45,619 nt of DNA. Origin: Mageeibacillus sp. UBA5734. GTDB lineage: Bacteria; Bacillota; Clostridia; Saccharofermentanales; UBA5734. A program made the translations under genes and the position numbers. Under the pieces are notes generated by a model that worked only from the letters and a program-made list of their open reading frames with translations, did no database searches and had not been told where the DNA came from. The stretch covers positions 1-45,619 of the forward strand of contig DIGA01000028.1 of assembly GCA_002419365.1 (NCBI GenBank), given 5' to 3'. Of the stretch, positions 38,421-45,619 are shown in pieces; within the stretch, counting starts at the first letter, position 1; each line of letters opens with the position of its first letter.

Positions 38421-39542
38421 ATGCACGATCCACGTTTTGACACCTTGGCCAGCCTGATGCTCTCTCACTCCCTGAAAGTCAATCCGGGCGATGCCTTCAA
38501 CATAACGGCCGATATCAACGCCCTGCCCCTCGTCAAGTCGATCCTGAAAAAAACCAGTGAAAAACACGCTTTTGCCAACGTGGATTTTACCCACCAGGAA
38601 ATCAGCCGTCTGCAGCTGAGCCTGGTCCGGCCCAGCGATGACGGTTCATCAGAGGCCTTCCTCAAGCGCAAAGCTGCCTGGAACATCGAGAAATTCGACA
38701 CCCTGATGGGTGAAATCGTCATCCGTTCCTACAACAATGACCAGGAGCTGTCTGCCATCGACCCGGAAGTGAGGCGCCTCGACGCCCGCTGTGTCAAGCC
38801 GTTCCGCGACCTGGTCATCAACCATCGTCGCTGGGTCCTGTTTGAATATCCGACTCCAGCCCAGGCCCAGCGCGCAGGATTATCCTATGACGACTACTTT
38901 GATTTTGTCCTGGCGGTCTCCTGCGTCGATTATGCCAAGATGCAGCGCGACGTCAAACCGCTGGCCAGGCGCATGCAGGACGCCGACCGGGTTCATATCA
39001 AAGGACCCGGAACGGACCTCACCTTTTCTGTGAAGGAGATACCGGCCATTCCCTGCTGCGGCGAATACAACATCCCCGATGGCGAATGTTTCACCGCCCC
39101 GGTGCGCGAGTCTGTCGAAGGCGTCATCACCTTCAATGCCCCTTCCATTTATTGGGGGACCACCTTTGCCAATATCCGGTTTGAATTCGAAAAGGGACGC
39201 ATCGTCCGGGCCACTGCTGGCGAACAGACGGATAAACTCAACCAGATCCTCGATTCCGATCCCGGTGCCCGCTACATCGGCGAATTCTCACTTGCCTTCA
39301 ATCCCTTGATCCAGACTCCCTTTTGCAACACGTTATTTGATGAGAAAATTGCCGGGTCTTTCCATTTCACCCCCGGAGCATGCTATGACGAAGCTCCAAA
39401 CGGCAATGAGTCCACGGTCCATTGGGATCTGGTTTGTATCCAGCGTCCCGAATATGGTGGTGGCGAGATCTGGTTTGATGGTGAACTGATCCGCAAGGAC
39501 GGCCTGTTCATCCCTACTGATTTAAAAGCTCTGAACCCCTGA
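38421..39542 (+). CDS. aminopeptidase, family M29
   Basis: A 373-residue metallo-aminopeptidase of the M29 family (AmpS/PepS group). Metal-site motifs are GEYNIPDGECFTAPV, EFSLAFNP, DEKIAGSFHFTPG and NESTVHWDLV. It releases N-terminal residues from peptides in the cytoplasm. GGAGG lies 8 bases before the ATG. Nothing shows a link with the downstream pair, which begins 65 bases later with its own ribosome site. Confidence 0.93.
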   Translation: MHDPRFDTLASLMLSHSLKVNPGDAFNITADINALPLVKSILKKTSEKHAFANVDFTHQEISRLQLSLVRPSDDGSSEAFLKRKAAWNIEKFDTLMGEIVIRSYNNDQELSAIDPEVRRLDARCVKPFRDLVINHRRWVLFEYPTPAQAQRAGLSYDDYFDFVLAVSCVDYAKMQRDVKPLARRMQDADRVHIKGPGTDLTFSVKEIPAIPCCGEYNIPDGECFTAPVRESVEGVITFNAPSIYWGTTFANIRFEFEKGRIVRATAGEQTDKLNQILDSDPGARYIGEFSLAFNPLIQTPFCNTLFDEKIAGSFHFTPGACYDEAPNGNESTVHWDLVCIQRPEYGGGEIWFDGELIRKDGLFIPTDLKALNP

Positions 39543-39607
39543 TTTTTCTTTCTGAAGTTTAGACTCATTGCCCCGATCCATTCGATCACGATCCGTCGGA
39601 GGAAACC

Positions 39608-41134
39608 ATGATGGTGCTTGCCGCCTTACCAACGCTTCGCCTGGGTGCGATGGAACTGCCCATCCTGCACGCCTTGATCGCCTTCTTCGTCCCGCTGGTG
39701 ATGGTTTTAGCCGGTGTGGCCTACACAGTCATCAACGACCAGACCAAGCGCCAGTTCCACCAGCTGTTTTCCAGCCTGACTGCCAGAGTCCAGGCCATTC
39801 CAACCTATGGCCTGGACCAGGTCCCTGTCGTGGCAGCCTTGTTTGCCCAGACAGAACATCCAGCCCTGCAACAAGCATTTGAACGATTGCAACAGGACCA
39901 GGATGTCCTCTACCAGCAGCGCTGGCTGCCCGATCCGGCGCGGGAGCTGACATTGGAAAAACTGGCCAGTGGTTCGCGGTTGTCTGCCTTGAAACTGCGC
40001 CCGGCAGTGACCCTGCTCAGCATCGGCCTGACTGCAGCCCTGATCGCCCTGATCCTGCGGTTCCAGCTACCAATCACCGATCTCGAACTGGCCTCGATCC
40101 TGCCCTGGGTGCCTGCCCTGACAGGGATCATCACTTCAGCGCTTCTGGCCATACAGGCACACTCAACTGAATCATCACTGCGCCAGGATCTTGTCGACCT
40201 GTGCCAGATCATCGGTCAGCGGGTGCCCGTTTTTGGCCAGCAGACTGGTATCGCCCAGCTGATCGAGTCCTTTTTCCACTATGATCATCAAATGGTCCAG
40301 TCGCTCGATGCATTCAACGCCACGGCATCCCGGCTGGCCGAAAGCGACATGGCCAATGGCATCCGGCGCAGCGTCGAACAGGTCCTGTTCGAAACCGTCG
40401 CCCCCGCCCTGCGTGACGCCACCCATTTGCTGGACAGCCTCTCCACCACCCTGATCGAACGCCAGGAACAAGGCATGGCCGAACTGGCCGGTCGCTTTTC
40501 CAAGGCATTGGCCGCCGACATCACAACCCATCTTGGCCCGGTCAACCGCGAACTGTCCCAGCTGAATGGCACCATGGCTGACATCAAGAACTACACCGAT
40601 TTTTCAGTCCGCGCCATGGAGACCGTACGCCAGGAGATGCTGACCCAGCAAAAAGACATCCGGGCAGCACTCGACGAACTGGTCAGTGCCCGCAGCCAGT
40701 TCCAGACCAACCTCACCTCGCTCGATTCGCAAATCGCCCGCCTGTCTGACACAGCAACCCGCCTGGGCGCGGCCTATACCGACCATGAAGCAACCCTGGC
40801 CCAGACACTGGTTGAAACCAGAAACCAACTCGAGGCCGACCAGAAAGTGCTCAGCTCGACCTTGCAGCGTTCCAGCGAAGCGCTGGCCCGGACCCACGAT
40901 TTGACTTTGCACCAGCAACAAACAGTTCAGCAGCTGATCGCACTCGATGAAACCCTCAAGGCCAGCCTGACCCAGTTTGCCACGGAGTCCGAGCACTATG
41001 TGACCCGGACCATGGACCAGATGGACCAGGGGCTGGCTGATATCGTTGAACGGCTGGCCTTTGCGACCGCAGAAATTCGTGACGCAGTCGAAGCTTTGCC
41101 GGCCGTCCTGCGCCAGAATGCCACGTTCCGATGA
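39608..41134 (+). CDS. MotA/TolQ/ExbB-like (ZorA-like) membrane protein with long coiled-coil tail
   Basis: A 508-residue protein of unknown function. Membrane helices are predicted at about 18-42, 133-152 and 163-185. The texts LLSIGLTAALIALIL and TGIITSALLAI sit where MotA/ExbB/ZorA proteins have their SIGLTGTFLGL and SLxGLxxSI pore helices, but the Gly-rich GTFLGL is degenerate. Residues 215-500 are almost wholly heptad-like helix rich in Gln, Leu, Thr and Ala, as in the long tail of ZorA. GGAGG is 5 bases before the ATG. The next gene starts inside its stop codon (ATGA). No MotB/ZorB-type partner is adjacent. A sensor or stator function is inferred only. Confidence 0.5.
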   Translation: MMVLAALPTLRLGAMELPILHALIAFFVPLVMVLAGVAYTVINDQTKRQFHQLFSSLTARVQAIPTYGLDQVPVVAALFAQTEHPALQQAFERLQQDQDVLYQQRWLPDPARELTLEKLASGSRLSALKLRPAVTLLSIGLTAALIALILRFQLPITDLELASILPWVPALTGIITSALLAIQAHSTESSLRQDLVDLCQIIGQRVPVFGQQTGIAQLIESFFHYDHQMVQSLDAFNATASRLAESDMANGIRRSVEQVLFETVAPALRDATHLLDSLSTTLIERQEQGMAELAGRFSKALAADITTHLGPVNRELSQLNGTMADIKNYTDFSVRAMETVRQEMLTQQKDIRAALDELVSARSQFQTNLTSLDSQIARLSDTATRLGAAYTDHEATLAQTLVETRNQLEADQKVLSSTLQRSSEALARTHDLTLHQQQTVQQLIALDETLKASLTQFATESEHYVTRTMDQMDQGLADIVERLAFATAEIRDAVEALPAVLRQNATFR

Positions 41135-42402
41135 GTGAACCTACCCTCATCAGTCCTGGTGAAAATCGGCGTTTCCAGCGCAATCCAGGCTATCTGGCAC
41201 AAAGCCGTGTAAAAATTGCGGCCCAGTTCCCCCGGCCTGTTGAAGCAATCAAGAATGACCAGCTGGATGAAATCAGCCATTTGCTCGAGCTGGTACAGGA
41301 AACCCGAACGACCGCGGAAGCCATCAACCTGGCCAAACATTTGCCCGCCCGGGCTATTCAACTCCTTTTCTCCGCCCTGGCTTTGCCCACATCGGCTGAG
41401 TTGCCAGCCAAAACCGTCGATCGCCTGCTCATCATCCTGCGTGAACGCGCCTGTCCCTCCCTCTACCCGAAAGCCTGGGTCCTCTGGCAGCAGCATTTCC
41501 CAAATCCCTTGCTCAGCAAGGCGCTGACAGTCCTGTGCGGCATCCTTGCGATCAAGCAGGCCAGCAGCAAGTCGCCCGTCCATCCACGGATGCCTTTGAT
41601 CACTAACCTGGTCGAAATCCATGGGTCTTCAACCAGCCGGCGCCTGATTTCAAGCCTCGCCCAGAAGCAGGCCAGTCTTACAGAAGTATTTACCAGCTAT
41701 GCGATCGATCCTGCCTGGCCATTTGGCCGCAGTATCCTGGCCGAAGCATTTCTCGCCGGCACGGCGCCCCTGTTCAGCGAAGCGATCGATCATCTGGAAA
41801 CCATCTTCCTATTAGCCAGTGCGGAAAACAGGGCTCGGATCATGCGCCATTTCCTCGAGCTGGAAAGCCTGGCTGATACCGTCATGCAGCGCGCCCATGT
41901 CGTTTTCTACCGGACTTGTGGCGAGCCGGGCAGCGCCAACCCCGTCTGGCAGATTCTGGGCGCGCGCGAACGTAAAGCATTTGCCAGCTGGATCACACGG
42001 GCCAAAATTGGCAGCCATTGCCTCGCCCAACCAGAAAAAGCCCATTTTTATCTGCGCTATGCCAACTGGATCCGGCGCGTCGAAGCCTGGGACGAGCACA
42101 CCCTCCTAATCTACTTCGATGCGTTCGTCATCGCCGATGATACGCGCTACCCCGACCAAGCCCTGCTCTACTTTGGCCGCGAACCCAACCCCCACCCCGA
42201 TGGCCTGGCCAATCCCGACCGTACCATAAGCCCCGCCAGCCCCGCCATCGCCCACCGCCGCATGGAAAGCGCCATCCAGCAAGGCGACCTCACCGGCATC
42301 ATCCAGCTCCTGTTCGATCCCGAAGCCATGAAACAAGCCGGCGTCCTGCTCGACTATGCCCTGCAGTCAAAAATGGGACGCCGTCCCTTTTTCGGCAAAT
42401 AA
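41131..42402 (+). CDS. all-helical protein paired with the ZorA-like gene, unknown
   Basis: A 423-residue soluble protein without a signal peptide. It is predicted mostly helical throughout. The C-terminal third contains FASWITRAKIGS, KAHFYLRYANWIRR and DEHTLLIYFDAFVIADD, with Arg, Phe, Trp, Tyr, Glu and His spaced in a way that recalls the EH_Signature domain of ZorC; this is weak and needs a profile search. Its ATG overlaps the upstream stop by 4 bases, so the two proteins are made together and probably act together. The last codons include a terminator-like hairpin. It lies next to a tRNA-Ser integration region, a usual setting for defence genes. Confidence 0.5.
   Translation: MSEPTLISPGENRRFQRNPGYLAQSRVKIAAQFPRPVEAIKNDQLDEISHLLELVQETRTTAEAINLAKHLPARAIQLLFSALALPTSAELPAKTVDRLLIILRERACPSLYPKAWVLWQQHFPNPLLSKALTVLCGILAIKQASSKSPVHPRMPLITNLVEIHGSSTSRRLISSLAQKQASLTEVFTSYAIDPAWPFGRSILAEAFLAGTAPLFSEAIDHLETIFLLASAENRARIMRHFLELESLADTVMQRAHVVFYRTCGEPGSANPVWQILGARERKAFASWITRAKIGSHCLAQPEKAHFYLRYANWIRRVEAWDEHTLLIYFDAFVIADDTRYPDQALLYFGREPNPHPDGLANPDRTISPASPAIAHRRMESAIQQGDLTGIIQLLFDPEAMKQAGVLLDYALQSKMGRRPFFGK
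42375..42392 (+). terminator. terminator embedded in the end of the coding sequence
   Basis: GGGAC-GCC-GTCCC followed by TTTTT encodes residues GRRPF of the preceding protein; the stop is 8 bases after the T-run. The form matches the glnK terminator. Confidence 0.45.
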
Positions 42403-42431
42403 TTGACTTGATCAACTGCTTCCGCTATAAT
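42403..42431 (+). promoter_or_regulatory. tRNA promoter
   Basis: TTGACT and TATAAT with exactly 17 bases between them start directly after the upstream stop codon. The predicted start is just before the truncated tRNA-Ser. Confidence 0.8.
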
Positions 42432-42444
42432 CCTGCTGTTATCT

Positions 42445-42483
42445 GGAGAGATGGCTGAGTGGCCGAAGGCACCGCACTCGAAA
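42445..42483 (+). pseudogene. truncated tRNA-Ser (5' half)
   Basis: GGAGAGA acceptor strand, D-arm (GCTGAGTGGCCGAAGGC) and anticodon stem-loop 5' side with CTCGAAA (anticodon CGA) are present, but the 3' anticodon stem, variable arm, T-arm and acceptor 3' strand are missing. What follows (42484-42635) has no tRNA match. The break lies exactly after the anticodon loop. Confidence 0.75.
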
Positions 42484-42635
42484 GCGAACAAGAGTTTGGG
42501 AAGCCGTGAACACCGATCTACCGATCTGACTTGCTTTGCCGAGTCGCCTTGACAACTGAATACCCTACGTTCTCTACATCAGTTCTCTACTTTTTCCGAA
42601 GTGTTTCTGAGACCTGATGTTTGGAAATATTACAC

Positions 42636-42727
42636 GGAGAAGTACCCAAGTGGCTGAAGGGTCTGCACTCGAAATGCAGTAGACCGGCTAAACCGGTGCG
42701 AGGGTTCAAATCCCTCCTTCTCCGCCA
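42636..42727 (+). tRNA. tRNA-Ser(CGA)
   Basis: A complete 92-base class II tRNA: GGAGAAG acceptor strand paired with CTTCTCC, anticodon loop CTCGAAA, a long variable arm, the T-loop GGTTCAAATCC, and encoded GCCA. It has no obvious promoter of its own, so transcription probably comes from 42403-42431 through the half-gene. Its 3' end may be the attachment site for the element to the right. Confidence 0.95.
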
Positions 42728-42735
42728 GAAAACTC

Positions 42736-42771
42736 GCGGTTTTCCTCAGTTTGAGGGAAGCCGCTTTTTTT
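42736..42771 (+). terminator. terminator after tRNA-Ser
   Basis: GCGGTTTTCCTC and GAGGGAAGCCGC form a 12-base stem (two G-U pairs) with loop AGTTT and a run of seven T. Confidence 0.85.
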
Positions 42772-42812
42772 CTTTGTGTGCAGAGAAGACTTGTTTTCCT
42801 TCATTATTTTCA

Positions 42813-43604
42813 TCAAATCGAGTCGTTATTTTGGATCAACTCCTTTGGTGTTTCAACGACGAAATTCAATCCCTCGACCATAGCCTGAGCTGATGATATC
42901 TTTGAGGTATAGTCCAAATGCGCGTAAATATTGGCTGTGGTGGAGAAATCACTGTGTCCGAGCCAGTCCTGGATCTGCTTCATCGGAACGTTGTTTGCCA
43001 GCAGCAAGCTGGCGCAGCTATGACGGAGATCGTGGAAGCGTATCCTTCTAAGTCCATTATCCTCCAAGAGCTTTGGAAAAGCGGTCGTTATATATCCCGG
43101 ACGAAGCCTGACCCCTAACTCGTTAACACAGATATAATCCAGATAGTCTTTACTATAGGATCTGCCGCAGAGCTTTCGATTCATTTCCTGGTGCTCATTA
43201 GCTCCAAGAAGTTTTTCCTTGAAAGCGGGAACCAATGGCAAAGTTCTCATACTGGATTTATTCTTGGTTGAATCTGAGGCATAGATCAAGTGGTGTCCAT
43301 CAATATTGAATGATGTGACTGTGTGCTTTACAACCAAAGTATCGTTGTTGAAGTCAATAGCACTCCACTTCAGGCCGATCACTTCACTTCTTCTTAGCCC
43401 GTAAAAGGCACCAAGAAGGATTGGAATCTCAAGATTCGTTCCTTTAGCCACTTCAAACAGCTGATTAACTTCTTTGCTGTCATAGAAGCTCCCTACAAAC
43501 CGTTCCTGCCGTGGTCGTTCAATTTTACTAGCTGGATTCGACGGAATCAGGTCAATCTTTACGGCATACTTCAGTGCTTTATGAATCACTGAGTGATAAT
43601 GAAT
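42813..43604 (-). pseudogene. tyrosine recombinase (integrase), 5'-truncated
   Basis: About 263 codons remain of a Tn916/phage-type integrase. The catalytic residues are present: Arg in GLRRSEVIG, HDLRHSCASLL, and the GHSDFSTTANIYAH segment with the nucleophile Tyr. The text begins inside the core-binding domain (HYHSVIHKALKYAVK) with a TGA just before it, so the arm-binding domain and start (about 130-150 residues) are gone. GTG 43589 could start a 258-residue fragment without a ribosome site. The DNA is visibly more AT-rich than its neighbours. It reads toward the tRNA-Ser, as integrases next to attachment sites do. Confidence 0.8.
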
Positions 43605-43623
43605 TCAATTCCTTTGACGCATG

Positions 43624-45534
43624 CTATATTAAAGAGTTTAGGCATTCCTTGGGCCGATCCTCATTGAATTTTTCATAGATGCCGTTCAGCGTCCCATTAG
43701 TGTCGGCAGCCGCCTCAAAATGTCCGGTGTAGGTCAGATCATAATTCTTATAGTCCACAGTCAGACCGAGCTTTTGCAGGTGATGCAGGCTCTCGAACTG
43801 ATGGTTTCGCAGATTCTCGTCGTTTTTCAGTTGGTAGATGGCGTAGGTGTCATCCGGGCCGGAGAGAAATTCCACCTCCTGCAGGCGCGGAGAAGGATTC
43901 TCATCAGTCCCCGTTTTTTCGTCCTGCTGACCGATGTCTGCTGCAGTGATTCCGCGCTCCTGGGTGATTTCCGCAAAATGGCGGTCGATGTCATCAATCA
44001 GCTCTGCTGATGTTTTGCTGATGGTCTCCAGGGAAGCCTTCAGTTCAGGCAGATCCTTGTCCTTGCTCCAGGCGGCGATGTAACCAAAGCTGTTCTCGTC
44101 TGTGGCGATGCCATAATAGGCACATACCGCAAAGGAGACACTTTCTGCCTCCACTTCTTCGGCTCTTCGATCCTTGGGCTTTTCCGGTGCTTTCTCATCT
44201 TCTCCGTGATTCTTTTCCTGGTCAGATTGCAGGTTGTGAAGCTTGGCGTGGGCGATCTCATGGATGGCCGCAGAGACCGTCTGAATCTCGCTCATGTCTT
44301 CCCGAATGGCGATCTTTTGTCTGCCCTGGCTGAAATAGCCGTCGGTGCTGGCGGGCATGGCTTCGAAGGAGATGGGAACCGGGGAGGATCGCTTCAGAGC
44401 CTCCATGAAGACATCAAATTGCTTGACGTCACCGGTCAGGATACTTGCCAGCTGGGGAAGGGGCTTCCCGTCCGTCTGGGAGACATCAAAGACAGAGACG
44501 ACCCGAAACCTTGGGATTTTGATCTCCACTTCTTCCGTCAGTGTCTTGCCGGTGACATCCCGCAGGGGCTTCTGTGTCACGGGATCAAGCTTTTCGACTT
44601 CCTTTTTCGTTTTGACAGGGGCCGGGGCAATGATTCGGATGCCTTTTTCACCCTTTAGCACATTGCGCTGGAACTGATCCTGCCAGCGGTTGTATCCAGC
44701 CACCAGTGTGGCATCCGGCTTTAGCATTGCGATCAGGATCGTATTGTTCAGGGAATAATGATGGAACCTCGACATGGTGCGCAGGTAGTCCTGGTATTTG
44801 TCGCCGCTGAAAAAATCACGGATGCCTTGTTCCAGCTTGTCCGTGATTTCCTTAAGTCCATCCTTGATGTTTTTTCCGGGGGCCGCCTGAGCTGAGGATT
44901 CTTTGACCGTCTGCTTTTGGCCGTAAGCAGCTGGAGCTTCCAGCACGCCGTGGGCCTGGAAGGAGTAGTGATCCTGCTGATTGATCCCATTGATGATCAG
45001 GTGATCCAGCACCTGGATGCCTAGAAGATTGCCCGTTTCCTTCAGCCTTTTCGTCACGGTGAGGTCTTCGGCGCTTGGCGTCAGATCACCGGATGGGTGG
45101 TTATGACAAAGGATTACCGCATTAGCCTTATTGACGATGGCATTTCGGAAGACCTCTCTGGGATGGACAATGGAACTGTTGATGGTCCCCAGGGATACGA
45201 CCTCATGGTCGATGACGCGGTTTTTGGTATTGAGGAAGGCCACGACAAAGGCTTCTTTGTCATGGACCTGATCCATCACCGAGCGAAAGAAGGCCGCTGC
45301 CGCATCTGGTGAATTAATGACCGGGTTTTTCGAGTTGATACCGCTGCTCATGCGGTAAAGATCCAGAAAGGCCTGATGCTTTTCCCGCTGAGCTGGCGTG
45401 CTTAAAAGCTGTGTGGCATTCTCCACCAAAGCGCCGATGCCTTTTCTCTGGGCGTATTCAAGCGCGTCATCCTCCTTGACGCCGATGATACGGGCAAAGG
45501 CCTGGACATAGCGAAGTTCATCAGTGTTGTTCAT
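43624..45534 (-). CDS. RadC (JAB/MPN)-ArdC fusion protein of an integrative element, 3'-truncated
   Basis: A 636-residue protein. Residues 75-195 form a RadC-type JAB domain with the metal pattern Glu94, His144, His146 and Asp157 (HNHPSGDLTPSAED). Residues 225-310 are an ArdC N-terminal domain (single-strand DNA binding), followed by a zincin-like part with HEIAH at 425-429. ArdC proteins protect incoming conjugative DNA from restriction. Relatives on Tn1549-like elements run on past IYEKFNEDRP; here the frame ends after nine more residues, at the junction with the integrase remnant. The ATG overlaps the upstream gene by 14 bases. Confidence 0.8.
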   Translation of the reverse strand: MNNTDELRYVQAFARIIGVKEDDALEYAQRKGIGALVENATQLLSTPAQREKHQAFLDLYRMSSGINSKNPVINSPDAAAAFFRSVMDQVHDKEAFVVAFLNTKNRVIDHEVVSLGTINSSIVHPREVFRNAIVNKANAVILCHNHPSGDLTPSAEDLTVTKRLKETGNLLGIQVLDHLIINGINQQDHYSFQAHGVLEAPAAYGQKQTVKESSAQAAPGKNIKDGLKEITDKLEQGIRDFFSGDKYQDYLRTMSRFHHYSLNNTILIAMLKPDATLVAGYNRWQDQFQRNVLKGEKGIRIIAPAPVKTKKEVEKLDPVTQKPLRDVTGKTLTEEVEIKIPRFRVVSVFDVSQTDGKPLPQLASILTGDVKQFDVFMEALKRSSPVPISFEAMPASTDGYFSQGRQKIAIREDMSEIQTVSAAIHEIAHAKLHNLQSDQEKNHGEDEKAPEKPKDRRAEEVEAESVSFAVCAYYGIATDENSFGYIAAWSKDKDLPELKASLETISKTSAELIDDIDRHFAEITQERGITAADIGQQDEKTGTDENPSPRLQEVEFLSGPDDTYAIYQLKNDENLRNHQFESLHHLQKLGLTVDYKNYDLTYTGHFEAAADTNGTLNGIYEKFNEDRPKECLNSLI

Positions 45535-45619
45535 CGCTATCCACCTCCAGCTCGGCCATCATCTCAACTAAGAGAAACAGATCTCCCAGTTTGGCGGCAT
45601 CTTCCGGCGTTGAAACGTA
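45521..45619 (-). CDS. small conjugative-element protein (C-terminal part only)
   Basis: The minus strand reads 32 residues from the window edge (YVSTPEDAAKLGDLFLLVEM, then MAELEVDSDEQH) and stops with TGA at 45523-45521, 14 bases inside the RadC-ArdC gene. The overlap and GC pattern show it is the preceding gene of the same element operon. It resembles the ends of short accessory proteins common in Tn1549-like elements; no function is known. Confidence 0.55.
   Translation of the reverse strand, partial: YVSTPEDAAKLGDLFLLVEMMAELEVDSDEQH

Noticed and set aside
1..45619. CRISPR arrays and complete insertion sequences
   Set aside because: No regularly spaced direct repeats, no transposase reading frame and no paired terminal inverted repeats were seen in the window.

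Overview
The window looks like chromosome of an anaerobic Firmicute, probably class Clostridia, of fairly high GC. This rests on gene content and signals, not on a marker-gene search. AGGAGG-type ribosome sites and TTGACA/TATAAT promoters are common. There is a TPP riboswitch with ThiT, a T-box core, GreA, class II LysRS, a fused AccDA carboxyltransferase, a PhoB/PhoR system, and a RadC-ArdC gene of the kind carried by Tn916/Tn1549-like conjugative elements. Most genes lie on the minus strand in short operons.

Layout. (1) 1-4416: a minus-strand operon of 2-hydroxyacid dehydrogenase, FGGY sugar kinase and class II aldolase, divergent from a DeoR-type repressor; the two promoters share one -10 region under a palindrome. 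(2) 4427-6911: a 3D-domain cell-wall protein and zwf. (3) 6912-10772: a decaying stretch with an MFS transporter and an intact HSL-type esterase beside broken GH3 beta-glucosidase and SGNH hydrolase genes. (4) 10889-19391: a haem-type DUF4405-like membrane protein with a two-component system, a family 4 uracil-DNA glycosylase, then phoR, phoB, phoU, pstB (no pstSCA) and an Smr protein. (5) 19462-25050: RsuA-type pseudouridine synthase, a membrane J-like protein, lysS, greA, guaB. (6) 25118-27427: an orphan T-box core, then a leader with mutually exclusive hairpins ahead of amtB-glnK. (7) 27465-28787: two ECF S components under a TPP riboswitch. (8) 28803-38283: peptidase M24, accDA, accC, fabZ, accB, fabF, fabG, fabH on the minus strand, with fabD divergent across overlapping palindromes. 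(9) 38389-42402: an M29 aminopeptidase, then an overlapping two-gene cassette of a MotA/ZorA-like membrane protein with a long coiled-coil tail and an all-helical partner. (10) 42403-45619: a tRNA-Ser half-gene with a perfect promoter, an intact tRNA-Ser(CGA), a 5'-truncated tyrosine integrase and a RadC-ArdC fusion, which together look like the edge of a degraded integrative element.

How parts work together: region 8 supplies malonyl-CoA and most of the type II fatty acid cycle, but acpP and an enoyl reductase are not here. Region 6 pairs an ammonium channel with its P-II regulator. Region 4 holds the signalling half of phosphate control without the Pst permease. The best candidates for something new are the two-gene membrane/coiled-coil cassette beside the tRNA-Ser integration site, the amtB leader, and the operator architectures at the deoR and fab divergent promoters.
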